Shown: positions 1 through 6,824, counted from the first letter of the stretch. The stretch: 11,627 nucleotides of DNA from Candidatus Nanohalarchaeota archaeon (GCA_017610545.1 JAFCBV010000008.1:1-11627), one strand, 5' to 3'. Numbers and translations: made by a program. Notes: generated by a model not told the origin, from the letters alone.

Positions 1-1
1 T

Positions 2-1030
2 TCATACGACAATTTGGGGTCTGCACTAAGTGCATTGCACAAGGCAAGAGAGCGCTACGAGGAAGACCCTGCAAAAAAGAAATACGATGCCGCCCCCATA
101 CGGGAAAATGAAGATGCGTTAAGGGCTACACCGGCGCAAGCGGCGTTAGATGAGGCACACCGAATTGCAGATGCGGTGGCTAGTAAAGAAAAAGGAACTC
201 TTTCTAAATTGGTTTCTGAAGAAGATGACCGTGAGATCAAAGGAGCCGTGCAGGGTATTGGTAGGAAATCAAATGCAGAGTCAATAAAAAAAGCACTTAA
301 GAAGGTTACTATCGGGGCTGAAAACGCCCGGCGCCGTGCAAAACTTTCTGAAGCGTATGAAACGCGATCTGATAAGCAAAGAGAGGACGCACAGGATTTG
401 TATCGCGACAGAGCCCTATCAAGCCACGAGCACTGGGGCACAGGCGGCACCGCAGTTGTTGACGCCGCAGAGTGGATTGGCTTTGACAGAAATCCGATTG
501 AGACAATAGGGAACCTTGCGGCAACTTATCTGGCATGGCGCATTGTTGTTTACGGCATAGTCGGCCCGATTCTTGATACCTTTTCTTTTTTTATTCCATT
601 TATCAGCATCCTGAAAGTTCCAATATATCTTATTGCACTTATCATACTTCACCCGTTTATGAAAACAATTCTTCACCCAATAAAGAGGGATTTGCACTTC
701 CTTGCAGGAGACCCTTACTGGTATAAAGAAGGAACTGCAGTTGACAAAGTGCGTAGCACGGCGTACGAAGCAGGCGGCGCGGTTAGTGAAAAAGCTACAG
801 AGTATAATGGCGTGGTTAATGACAACATCGCCAAGTATGATGCAGAAAAGAGAAGGGAACTGTATCAAAAAGGAAAAGACTGGGGTGGACGAAGAAAAGA
901 ACAGATTGGAGCACACGCTAAAAGAGGAAAAGAATGGGCTGGAAGAAGAAAAGAACAGGCAGGTGCTCTCCGACAAAGATTTAGAAGGAACAAAACAGAT
1001 GAAGAGAACGAAGACGAAGAGAATAACTAG
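2..1030 (+). CDS. Unrecognised charged helical membrane protein (5' end outside window)
   Basis: I do not recognise a family. The frame is open to the left edge without a stop. The first possible start inside the window is a TTG at 14 with no ribosome binding site, so the gene very probably begins upstream. Counting from that TTG, residues 1-165 are highly charged (K/E/R/D/A) and probably helical or coiled-coil. Residues about 168-192 and 194-213 are two adjacent hydrophobic segments, likely membrane-spanning. The rest is again charged, with a glycine/arginine/lysine-rich tandem repeat (residues 287-322) and an acidic tail (DEENEDEENN). Two central helices between charged domains suggest a membrane anchor with both long ends on the same side. 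It stops 41 bp before the next membrane-protein gene on the same strand, so the two probably share an operon. The coding call is supported by length, composition and lack of competing frames; the function is unknown. Confidence 0.8.
   Translation, partial: SYDNLGSALSALHKARERYEEDPAKKKYDAAPIRENEDALRATPAQAALDEAHRIADAVASKEKGTLSKLVSEEDDREIKGAVQGIGRKSNAESIKKALKKVTIGAENARRRAKLSEAYETRSDKQREDAQDLYRDRALSSHEHWGTGGTAVVDAAEWIGFDRNPIETIGNLAATYLAWRIVVYGIVGPILDTFSFFIPFISILKVPIYLIALIILHPFMKTILHPIKRDLHFLAGDPYWYKEGTAVDKVRSTAYEAGGAVSEKATEYNGVVNDNIAKYDAEKRRELYQKGKDWGGRRKEQIGAHAKRGKEWAGRRKEQAGALRQRFRRNKTDEENEDEENN
872..979 (+). repeat. Two 54-bp tandem repeats encoding an 18-residue basic repeat
   Basis: Two imperfect in-frame copies with a 54-bp period lie near the 3' end of the first gene (872-925 and 926-979). 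They encode GKDWGGRRKEQIGAHAKR and GKEWAGRRKEQAGALRQR. Eleven of 18 positions are identical. Glycine, tryptophan and the RRKEQ block are kept, while the differences fall mainly at the copy ends. This looks like recent internal duplication of a basic helical segment that could contact nucleic acid or acidic membrane surfaces. Confidence 0.85.
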
Positions 1031-1071
1031 GAACTATAGACACAGGAATATTCATAATTGAGGATAATAAC

Positions 1072-2874
1072 ATGGCGGACGATCCAAGGGCAGGAGGAAG
1101 CGTATTGATAGACTTAGCAATACGTGTCCTGCTTTTATGGCCCGCGGCCATATTTCTTGAAGACACAAGGTTGATTCTTTTTGCACTCGGTGCAATCATT
1201 CTTTACTTGGGCGTCTTTGCAAAGCGCTGGGTAGAAGCAGCAATACTGTTCATTGCTACAATCGGATTGTATTTGTATTATGGAGACTTGCTGCAAGGGT
1301 TTCCGGTAACAATATTCTCTCTTGCTGAAATAATATCTGTTGACCTTCTCCCCCTATCTGCCTTCTCAAGCATAGAACTCGCAGCCACATGGGTTCTATG
1401 GGTATTCATTGCCCTCATGTTCGCAAGCTCTGACTGGAAAGGTTGCCTTATGATGCTCGCAGTCGGCGGGGTTGCAATGAACCTTATTGGAGGCCTCGGT
1501 GTATTTGCAGTTATGGATGCAGAGGCAGCAGCAACATACGCAGACCTTAGGGAACACACAACAATAAAGAATGACACCACATCAGGCATAAACAATATCT
1601 GGCTGATGCTTTCAAACCCTCGTCTTTGGTATGAGCAGGAGTATGGCTACAAGAACGAGACAATGGCCCAGGGAGACCAGACATCGCCTTATGCTCTTGA
1701 AATAACAAAGGCAACGGTACTTGAAAAAGCAGCACCGCCAGGAAGCCCCGTCACGCTCGATATACAGGTGACTAATAAGGGTATGAGACAGGCAGTGCTT
1801 AAGAGAATAGATGTTGCAGTTGAGGATGAGAATCTGGGCATATACCACCGATACTCAAAGCCGGATGCAGATCTCCTGAATGCAGGCAGTTCAGACATAC
1901 TATATCTATATTTTGAGTCAACCCCTGCACTGGAGGCCCACTATAAATTTTGTGATAACCCGACACCATCAACTCAAGTAAAACCCGATTCTGTGGACTT
2001 CGAACCGGGTATGCTCGATGAATACTTTTTTGACGTGAACTCTCCGGAATGCTACGGCACGCAGAAGCTTAATGCAACAATTACTTATGACTACAATGTT
2101 GACGCAACTTACAACCTCGAGCTTATCGATCCGGAGTATTACAAAGAGCTTGCAAAGAATCGCAAGCTTACATTTCACACAGTGGACTCAATCAGCAGCG
2201 AGGGACCGCTGAAGCTGACTATACGCTCTGTACCTGAGGAGCAGCCCGTGAGGTTACGGGGTGCAGGGGAGGACCAGTTTACTGTGTTTTATAGCATATC
2301 AAATATCGGACCGGGAACTGCTGTTATAGAGGGAGCGAAAAAAATATATCTGGAGCAAATCGATGACGCGAAACTAGAACTTCTTGGAGAATGTAATTTT
2401 GATTCCGGCACAGATGTTCTTGATGGCAAGAATGTTCACTATATGAATGCTGCTTCAACACCCAAATTTTTCCTCAAATCTCTTGGTACGTTATTTGCTT
2501 GCAGCTTTGGTGATAGCGGTGATGGGTGCATAACAATTCCCCCAAATGACCCTGACAAGATTGTGATTTTAAAGTGCGATTTCAAGTACAAGACTCCCGA
2601 GGATATCAGCACAACAACAACTCTTTTCATGAAGATGCATGTTGATTATTCATATATGACGACCAAAAAAACCCAGTACCGCACAACTCCAATCCCTGAC
2701 TCACACTTATGCATTACAAAACGGGCTCTTGACGGATTTCCAAACAAGACTGGAATGGACTTGTATTTGAAGGAAGTGTTTAGCGACCTTGATGTTATGC
2801 CGGCACCCTTTGCAGGTTGGACTGATGATGGCCTGCCGTCAGGCACAGAAGCAGCGCCTACTAATTTTTGTTAA
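1072..2874 (+). CDS. Unrecognised polytopic membrane protein with large extracytoplasmic beta-rich region
   Basis: 600 residues starting at an ATG preceded by GAGG eight bases upstream. Hydrophobic segments lie at about residues 10-29, 33-50, 53-70, 100-118 and 123-148, so there are roughly five membrane helices in the first quarter. The remaining 450 residues are soluble and rich in beta-type sequence. Two stretches resemble Ig-like/CARDB adhesion folds: residues about 216-282 (PGSPVTLDIQVTNKG) and about 392-430 (FTVFYSISNIGPGTA). Outside the membrane part there are eight cysteines (294, 327, 441, 477, 486, 502, 547, 600), an even number suited to disulfides, and four N-X-S/T sequons (167, 195, 334, 558), consistent with an exported, perhaps glycosylated domain. 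It sits between two other membrane-protein genes on the same strand. The topology is inference; I know no named family and assign no function. Confidence 0.85.
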   Translation: MADDPRAGGSVLIDLAIRVLLLWPAAIFLEDTRLILFALGAIILYLGVFAKRWVEAAILFIATIGLYLYYGDLLQGFPVTIFSLAEIISVDLLPLSAFSSIELAATWVLWVFIALMFASSDWKGCLMMLAVGGVAMNLIGGLGVFAVMDAEAAATYADLREHTTIKNDTTSGINNIWLMLSNPRLWYEQEYGYKNETMAQGDQTSPYALEITKATVLEKAAPPGSPVTLDIQVTNKGMRQAVLKRIDVAVEDENLGIYHRYSKPDADLLNAGSSDILYLYFESTPALEAHYKFCDNPTPSTQVKPDSVDFEPGMLDEYFFDVNSPECYGTQKLNATITYDYNVDATYNLELIDPEYYKELAKNRKLTFHTVDSISSEGPLKLTIRSVPEEQPVRLRGAGEDQFTVFYSISNIGPGTAVIEGAKKIYLEQIDDAKLELLGECNFDSGTDVLDGKNVHYMNAASTPKFFLKSLGTLFACSFGDSGDGCITIPPNDPDKIVILKCDFKYKTPEDISTTTTLFMKMHVDYSYMTTKKTQYRTTPIPDSHLCITKRALDGFPNKTGMDLYLKEVFSDLDVMPAPFAGWTDDGLPSGTEAAPTNFC

Positions 2875-2906
2875 AATATATGAATGCCGAATACCATGTG
2901 ATTACC

Positions 2907-3362
2907 ATGTCCCTTTTACTTGACCCGACATATCTTGAATACTCGCCAATTGGTCAGTTCATACTACCCTTCTTTATAATGTTCTCGATAGTCTACGGCA
3001 TCATGAACTACACAAACCCGTTCGGCAAGCAGAAAACCGTGAATGCTATGATATCTGCTGCAATCGGTCTTTTTGCAGCATCATCACGCGATTTTGTTGA
3101 ATTTTTCTGGCGCAACCTGAATCTCATATTAATTTTGTTCATAGTGCTGTTTTTCTTGTTGGTCGCAAAGAAGCTAACAGAGGGAGATAGTGGTGGCGAC
3201 AAGAGCGGCATTGCAGTAATTGCCGGAGCAATAATAATTCTCATCGCCGCAAAAGGGACTGAGCTATTTGATGATATGTACTGGCTCAGCCAGAACAACA
3301 TAATTTTCCTTGTAATGGTTGCTCTGTTTATCATACTGATTTATGCAAAAAGCGATAAGTAG
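2907..3362 (+). CDS. Small polytopic membrane protein, unrecognised
   Basis: 151 residues if started at ATG 2907. That start has TGTG six bases upstream, the same position as the GGTG seen ahead of ribosomal genes in this window. An in-frame ATG at 2880, five bases after the preceding stop, would add nine residues but has no visible ribosome binding site. There are about five hydrophobic segments, near residues 14-34, 45-60, 71-89, 101-117 and 131-147. A glycine/aspartate loop follows the third (EGDSGGDKSG), and a short PFGKQKT loop lies between the first two. Its position just after the 600-residue membrane protein suggests co-translation and perhaps a shared complex. The gene ends 5 bp from the end of the convergent RNase Z gene. 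I cannot assign a family or function. Confidence 0.85.
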   Translation: MSLLLDPTYLEYSPIGQFILPFFIMFSIVYGIMNYTNPFGKQKTVNAMISAAIGLFAASSRDFVEFFWRNLNLILILFIVLFFLLVAKKLTEGDSGGDKSGIAVIAGAIIILIAAKGTELFDDMYWLSQNNIIFLVMVALFIILIYAKSDK

Positions 3363-3367
3363 TAACT

Positions 3368-4276
3368 TTACTTCAACTCAATTTCCATAAAGTCCTCTGC
3401 AAGAACCGCGTTCTTGAAAATCTTTTTTGCATCATCCAGAAGTACTTTCTCCCCACCCTTTGTTTCCTGATACCTTCTTGAGATATGAGTCAGGACAAGC
3501 TTTTTTACATTCGCTTTTTTTGCAATCTCTGCTGCCTGTTTGGATGTCATGTGCTTGAACCCGTGCGCCCTCTTTTCAAAGTCCGCAGAAAACGTTGAGT
3601 CCGATATCAGAAGATCCGCGCCCTCCGAAAACTTTACAATGTTCGAAGTCTGTCGTGTGTCTCCGGTATAGACAATCTTTTTGCCCGGGCTTCGCATCAA
3701 AATATCTTCCGGCTTTACTGTTTTTCCATTATGCACAACTTCTTTTCCTGCTTTAAGCTTTCCGATTTTCGGGCTTGTTGACAGACCGAATGCAGCAGCC
3801 TTTTTCATGTCGGCCCTGACTTTTTCATCCTCATGAAAAACATAGCCAAGTGCGGGAATCCCATGCTCGACGCGAAAAGGCGTTACTTTATATCCCTCAC
3901 ATTTTACAACATCGCCTTCGTCAAGAGTCTGTACAGATATCTCAAAGTCGTGGTCAAAATAACCCACACTTATGTACTGCTCAAAAAACTCATTTGTTTT
4001 GTGAGGTCCGTAAATAAAGAGAGGCTCTTTGCGCCCTTCAAGCTCCATTGTTTGCACAAGCCCGAGAAGCCCTGCAAAGTGGTCTGCATGCCAGTGGGAT
4101 ATGAATATGCGCGTTATTTTCATGAACTTGAGGTTCTTTATCATAAGCTGGCGTTGCGTTCCCTCACCGCAGTCAAAAAGAATCCTTTCTTTGCCATATC
4201 GAAGGAACACTGACGGCAGGTTTCGTGCGCGTGTAGGCACCCCTGACGTTGTGCCAAGAAATATGATATTAATCAT
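3368..4276 (-). CDS. rnz: Ribonuclease Z (tRNA 3' processing endonuclease)
   Basis: 302 residues, the usual length of the short-form RNase Z, a metallo-beta-lactamase-fold enzyme that cuts tRNA precursors after the discriminator base so that CCA can be added. Visible hallmarks: LGTTSGVPT at the N-terminus, FDCGEGTQRQL (residues 34-44), the zinc-binding HWHADH (61-66) followed by FAGL, VEHGIPALGY around His138, YTGDTR with the metal-bridging Asp206, DSTF (226-229), HMTSKQAA with His242, and LTHISRRY with His264. The exosite region around residues 150-195 is present. All metal ligands expected for the family are intact, so the enzyme should be active in the cytoplasm. The start ATG lacks a ribosome binding site, but a TATA-like box sits 25 bp upstream, consistent with a leaderless mRNA. 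Confidence 0.97.
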   Translation of the reverse strand: MINIIFLGTTSGVPTRARNLPSVFLRYGKERILFDCGEGTQRQLMIKNLKFMKITRIFISHWHADHFAGLLGLVQTMELEGRKEPLFIYGPHKTNEFFEQYISVGYFDHDFEISVQTLDEGDVVKCEGYKVTPFRVEHGIPALGYVFHEDEKVRADMKKAAAFGLSTSPKIGKLKAGKEVVHNGKTVKPEDILMRSPGKKIVYTGDTRQTSNIVKFSEGADLLISDSTFSADFEKRAHGFKHMTSKQAAEIAKKANVKKLVLTHISRRYQETKGGEKVLLDDAKKIFKNAVLAEDFMEIELK

Positions 4277-4296
4277 AAGACTATATTGGGAATAAG

Positions 4297-4305
4297 TTAT
4301 TTATT
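4297..4305 (-). promoter_or_regulatory. TATA-like box of rnz
   Basis: On the minus strand AATAAATAA is centred about 25 bp before the first base of the rnz start codon. In archaea the TATA box lies roughly 25-30 bp before the transcription start, so transcription would begin at or next to the ATG. No ribosome binding site is seen in the short space, which fits. Confidence 0.5.
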
Positions 4306-4336
4306 AGAAGGGCGAAAGCACGCAAAGGTGTAATAA

Positions 4337-4369
4337 TTGCCCGGCCGAAACCGGGCAAAGAAAAAAAAA
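4337..4369 (-). terminator. T-tract and GC hairpin after the PC4-like gene
   Basis: On the minus strand the stop codon of the 77-residue gene is followed within two bases by nine T (4361-4369), the usual archaeal termination signal. Then comes a perfect 8-bp inverted repeat, TTGCCCGG / CCGGGCAA (4337-4344 and 4351-4358), with a six-base loop. The T run precedes the hairpin, so this is not a bacterial-type intrinsic terminator. The hairpin may protect the 3' end or be a protein-binding dyad. Confidence 0.5.
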
Positions 4370-4370
4370 T

Positions 4371-4604
4371 TTATTCAGAGATTTTCTTCATTGCTTCAAT
4401 GACTGCGTCAACGACTTCTTTCTCAACAGGCACTGCGATTGATTTTTTGAATCTCTTCTCTTTTTCAGGAGTGTAGAAGCCTCTTGAGATTGAGATGAAC
4501 TCATTCTCTCCGCTTTCTGTCACTGCCTTTTTTCTTGCAATTTCAAGGAAGTTGTTGTTCCCAAATGCAATTTCTTCGGACTTCACTGTCTGAAAGTCTA
4601 CCAT
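4371..4604 (-). CDS. Small protein resembling PC4-like single-strand DNA-binding proteins
   Basis: 77 residues. The ATG at 4604 is chosen over an in-frame GTG three codons upstream because AGGTGAG lies just ahead of it and the GTG is part of that site. The layout looks like three beta strands and a helix: FGNNNFLEIARKKA (residues 14-27), NEFISISRGFYTP (34-46), KRFKKSIAVPV (50-60), then helix EVVDAVIEAMKKI (63-75). This spacing, with basic and aromatic residues in the strands, resembles the PC4/p15 coactivator family, whose members bind single-stranded DNA and act in transcription, replication or repair. The family call is inference from pattern, not from an alignment; a lineage-specific protein of another fold is possible. 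It is a single-gene unit with its own TATA-like box and T-tract end. Confidence 0.75.
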   Translation of the reverse strand: MVDFQTVKSEEIAFGNNNFLEIARKKAVTESGENEFISISRGFYTPEKEKRFKKSIAVPVEKEVVDAVIEAMKKISE

Positions 4605-4638
4605 TTGCCTCACCTACTTTTTGGTTCAAAAACAAGAA

Positions 4639-4706
4639 CCCGACATCGGGCTCTTCGGAGCGTAGATATATACTAGTCCTTTTCGTTTTTGTGCCCGTTT
4701 CGGGCA
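4639..4706. repeat. Two small GC-rich dyads upstream of the PC4-like gene
   Basis: CCCGA-CA-TCGGG at 4639-4650 and TGCCCG-TTT-CGGGCA at 4692-4706 are perfect short inverted repeats in an otherwise AT-rich 190-bp divergent spacer. They straddle the TATA-like box at 4666-4672. Both share the CCCG/CGGG core of the hairpin behind the same gene (4337-4358). They could be operator sites or RNA hairpins. Confidence 0.5.
4666..4672 (-). promoter_or_regulatory. TATA-like box of the PC4-like gene
   Basis: The minus strand reads TATATAT. Transcription would start about 25 bp downstream, near 4640-4645, inside or next to the CCCGA-TCGGG dyad, and leave a leader of about 40 nt carrying the AGGTGAG ribosome binding site. 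Unlike its neighbours this gene would therefore have a leader. Confidence 0.5.
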
Positions 4707-4767
4707 AAAAGACTTCTTTTTTTACTTATTTAAATGTTTGGGATGTGGCTTGCCGAAAGATTGCTTT

Positions 4768-4775
4768 TTTATATT
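4768..4775 (+). promoter_or_regulatory. TATA-like box of the nitroreductase gene
   Basis: TTTATATT is centred about 24 bp before the ATG at 4795. With the usual archaeal spacing, transcription starts at or near the start codon, giving a leaderless mRNA. No ribosome binding site is visible between box and ATG. Confidence 0.55.
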
Positions 4776-4794
4776 TGTCATACAACATAAAAAC

Positions 4795-5379
4795 ATGGCA
4801 AAGATCATACCTCTTGAAAAAGCACCAAAAGAATCAGGAATGCCTCTTGAGGGCGCCATAAAAGCCCGCCGCTCGAAAAGAGCAGGCTGGAAACACTCAG
4901 TTACGCTTTTTGAGCTGTCGCAACTTCTCTGGTCTGCGCAGGGAAAGACCGCTGATGTCCACCGCAGCGTCCCTTCAGCAGGGGCAACGTATCCTCTTGA
5001 GACATTTGTTTCTGCAAAAAGTGTTGAGGGGCTTGCACCAGGTATTTACAAATACTTGCCCGAAGAACACGCTCTCGAAGTTGTGGATGAGAACGACGCA
5101 ACAGAAAAAATTGGCATTGCATGCGGAAAATACCTGTTTGTGCGCGATGCACCGCTTTGCATAATAATCGTGGCAGAATGCTCAAGGACAACCTCGCGCT
5201 TTGGCGAGCGCGGGATGCGCTATATACACATGGAAGTCGGAAGCGCGTACCAGAACATTGCTCTTGAAGCGGTCGCACTTAATCTGGGAACCGTTGTTAT
5301 CGGGGCGTTCGACGATGATGCCGTAAAAAAAGCCATTGGAACAGAATTCGAGCCATTGTGTATATTGCCAATCGGCTAG
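4795..5379 (+). CDS. FMN-dependent nitroreductase-family protein, SagB-like
   Basis: 194 residues from ATG 4795; a TTG 57 bp earlier is rejected because a TATA-like box lies in between. The family are flavin (FMN) oxidoreductases that use NAD(P)H and act as dimers. Visible motifs: RRSKR (residues 25-29, phosphate contact of FMN), PSAGATYPLE (60-69), GLAPGIYKY (79-87), RFGERGMRY-HMEVG (135-149), QNIALEAVALNLGTVVIGAFDD (153-174, glycine-rich FMN-binding strand and loop). The PSAGATYPLE and GERGMRY blocks are typical of the SagB/thiazoline-oxidase-like branch, but no cyclodehydratase or peptide precursor gene lies beside it, so a general reductase role is as likely. The C-terminus stops at ILPIG, two or three residues short of the usual end. 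Its stop codon overlaps that of the convergent gatB. Confidence 0.9.
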   Translation: MAKIIPLEKAPKESGMPLEGAIKARRSKRAGWKHSVTLFELSQLLWSAQGKTADVHRSVPSAGATYPLETFVSAKSVEGLAPGIYKYLPEEHALEVVDENDATEKIGIACGKYLFVRDAPLCIIIVAECSRTTSRFGERGMRYIHMEVGSAYQNIALEAVALNLGTVVIGAFDDDAVKKAIGTEFEPLCILPIG

Positions 5380-6785
5380 CTAATCTGCTTAAGTATCTCT
5401 TTTTTTGCGCCTTCAGCGTCAATTGAGCCTCTGGACTCGCGTATCAATTGCCCTATAAGAAAGTTAAGCGATTTAGACTCCCCTGCTTTATAATCATCAA
5501 CTGCCTTTTTGTTTGCAGAAACAACCTTCTTTGCCATTTCAGAAATGTTCGCTCCCTCGCCAAGTTTCGGGAAATTGTATTTATTCACAGCAACATGATA
5601 GCCGCACTTATTGCCAACCATTTTACGAAGTATTCTTTCAGCAGTCTGGTCAGAGTACTCCTTGTTCTGAAACGCATGTATGAGTTCAATCACCCACTCA
5701 TTTTTCATGCCAGAGCTTTTCATAGTGAGATTATTGTAATTCAGCGTCTTTGCAAGGACAATACCCACCCATGTTGCAGACACATCTGGCTTGGCTTTTT
5801 TACATGCGAGCTCAAACAGATCTGAAAGCTCTTTTTCTGAAGTGAGTGATTCTGCCATTTTGCCCGAAACATTGTATTGCTTTATGAAGCGCGCCCTTCT
5901 TGTATCAGGCAATTCAGGCATACCGAAAGATATTTTTTTGCTGAAAGCATCATTCGTAGTTATTCTGGAAAGGTCTGGCTCAAAGATATAGCCATAGTCC
6001 TCTTCAGTTTCTTTTGTCCGAAGCGCCTTGCTTACACCGGTTTCCGGCTTCCACGCCCGTGTCTCCTGCACGACTTTTGCGCCCCGCCTAAGCACGTTCT
6101 TCTGCCTAAGCAGCTCGTACGAGAGCGCCCGTTCAATCTCCTTGGTTCCTGTGATGTTCTTGAGCTCTACGCGCTCACCACCTTGTATGGATATGTTGGC
6201 ATCTGTCTTTATTGATGCATCAGACATTGGGTCATACACACCAAGATATGCGAGAATCTGGGCAAGCTTCTGAAGATAGTTGCGCGCTTCTTTAGGACTC
6301 CTGAAATCAGGCTCTGTAACAATCTCAATAAGGGGTATTCCTGCCCTGTTGTAGTCAACCAGAGTGTGCGTACCTGCATGGATGAGTTTTGCAGGGTCTT
6401 CTTCCATATGTATTCTTCTAAGGCGTATGTCTTTTTTGCAATCAGGGATGATTTTAAGCGTAGTTCCTGATGCAAGCGGGACTTCGTACTGGGTTGTCTG
6501 GAAATTCTTTGACATATCGGGGTAAAAATAAGTCTTTCGCGAGAAGAATGTGTCTTTTGCAAGCTTTGCGCCAAGCGCAATAGCGACTTTTGATGCAAGC
6601 TCAACAAAGCGTTTGTTGCATGTGGGCTTTGAGCCTGGCAACCCGAGGCACACAGGGCATGTGAGCGTGTTTGGCTCTGCTTCTTCAGGCAGGTTAACAG
6701 GGTTTTTGCACGCGCAGAATGCCTTTGTTTTTGTGTTCAACTGCACATGGGTTTCAAGACCGATCATGAGTGATACGTCGTTCAT
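5376..6785 (-). CDS. gatB: Aspartyl/glutamyl-tRNA amidotransferase subunit B
   Basis: 469 residues, normal GatB length. It lacks the AspRS-like insertion of archaeal GatE, so it belongs to the GatCAB complex that converts Asp-tRNA(Asn) and/or Glu-tRNA(Gln) to the amide forms. Motifs seen: GLETHVQL (9-16), zinc cysteines C24, C26, C43, C46 in CACK and CPVCLGLPGS, RKTYFYPDMSKNFQTTQYE (83-101), RIHMEEDPAKL (124-134), DYNRAGIPLIEIVTEPD (144-160), DANIS (195-199), DYGYIFEPDL (263-272), and a helical YqeY-like tRNA-binding C-terminal domain from about 320. The residue before TDANIS is lysine where many family members have arginine. GatA and GatC partners are not in the window. No ribosome binding site precedes the ATG; a TATA-like box is 25 bp upstream, consistent with a leaderless mRNA. 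Confidence 0.97.
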   Translation of the reverse strand: MNDVSLMIGLETHVQLNTKTKAFCACKNPVNLPEEAEPNTLTCPVCLGLPGSKPTCNKRFVELASKVAIALGAKLAKDTFFSRKTYFYPDMSKNFQTTQYEVPLASGTTLKIIPDCKKDIRLRRIHMEEDPAKLIHAGTHTLVDYNRAGIPLIEIVTEPDFRSPKEARNYLQKLAQILAYLGVYDPMSDASIKTDANISIQGGERVELKNITGTKEIERALSYELLRQKNVLRRGAKVVQETRAWKPETGVSKALRTKETEEDYGYIFEPDLSRITTNDAFSKKISFGMPELPDTRRARFIKQYNVSGKMAESLTSEKELSDLFELACKKAKPDVSATWVGIVLAKTLNYNNLTMKSSGMKNEWVIELIHAFQNKEYSDQTAERILRKMVGNKCGYHVAVNKYNFPKLGEGANISEMAKKVVSANKKAVDDYKAGESKSLNFLIGQLIRESRGSIDAEGAKKEILKQIS

Positions 6786-6806
6786 ACAATCTATTCTGAA
6801 AGAAGA

Positions 6807-6814
6807 TTAATATT
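6807..6814 (-). promoter_or_regulatory. TATA-like box of gatB
   Basis: The minus strand reads AATATTAA, centred 25 bp before the gatB ATG, the same spacing as ahead of rnz, the nitroreductase gene and cbf5. Transcription would begin at the start codon. gatB therefore seems to have its own promoter instead of depending on read-through from the ribosomal operon. Confidence 0.5.
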
Positions 6815-6824
6815 GCTTACGCAA

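Noticed and set aside
419-976. 185-residue minus-strand frame opposite the first gene
   Set aside because: Low-complexity Ser/Phe and Cys-rich sequence typical of a shadow frame, with no initiation site.
702-1061. 119-residue + strand frame overlapping the first membrane-protein gene
   Set aside because: It lies out of frame inside a purine-rich stretch; its Lys/Glu/Thr composition reflects the repeat region. The main frame has coherent membrane segments.
4337-4358. Bacterial-type intrinsic terminator for rnz or the small gene
   Set aside because: On the minus strand the T run lies before, not after, the hairpin. The archaeal T-tract alone is the more likely end signal.
4795-5379. A SagB peptide-modification cluster
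   Set aside because: No YcaO, cyclodehydratase or precursor peptide gene lies nearby. Only the oxidoreductase is present.
5376-6785. GatE (archaeal Glu-tRNA amidotransferase) instead of GatB
   Set aside because: The length is 469 residues, and the extra AspRS-like insertion that makes GatE about 150 residues longer is absent.
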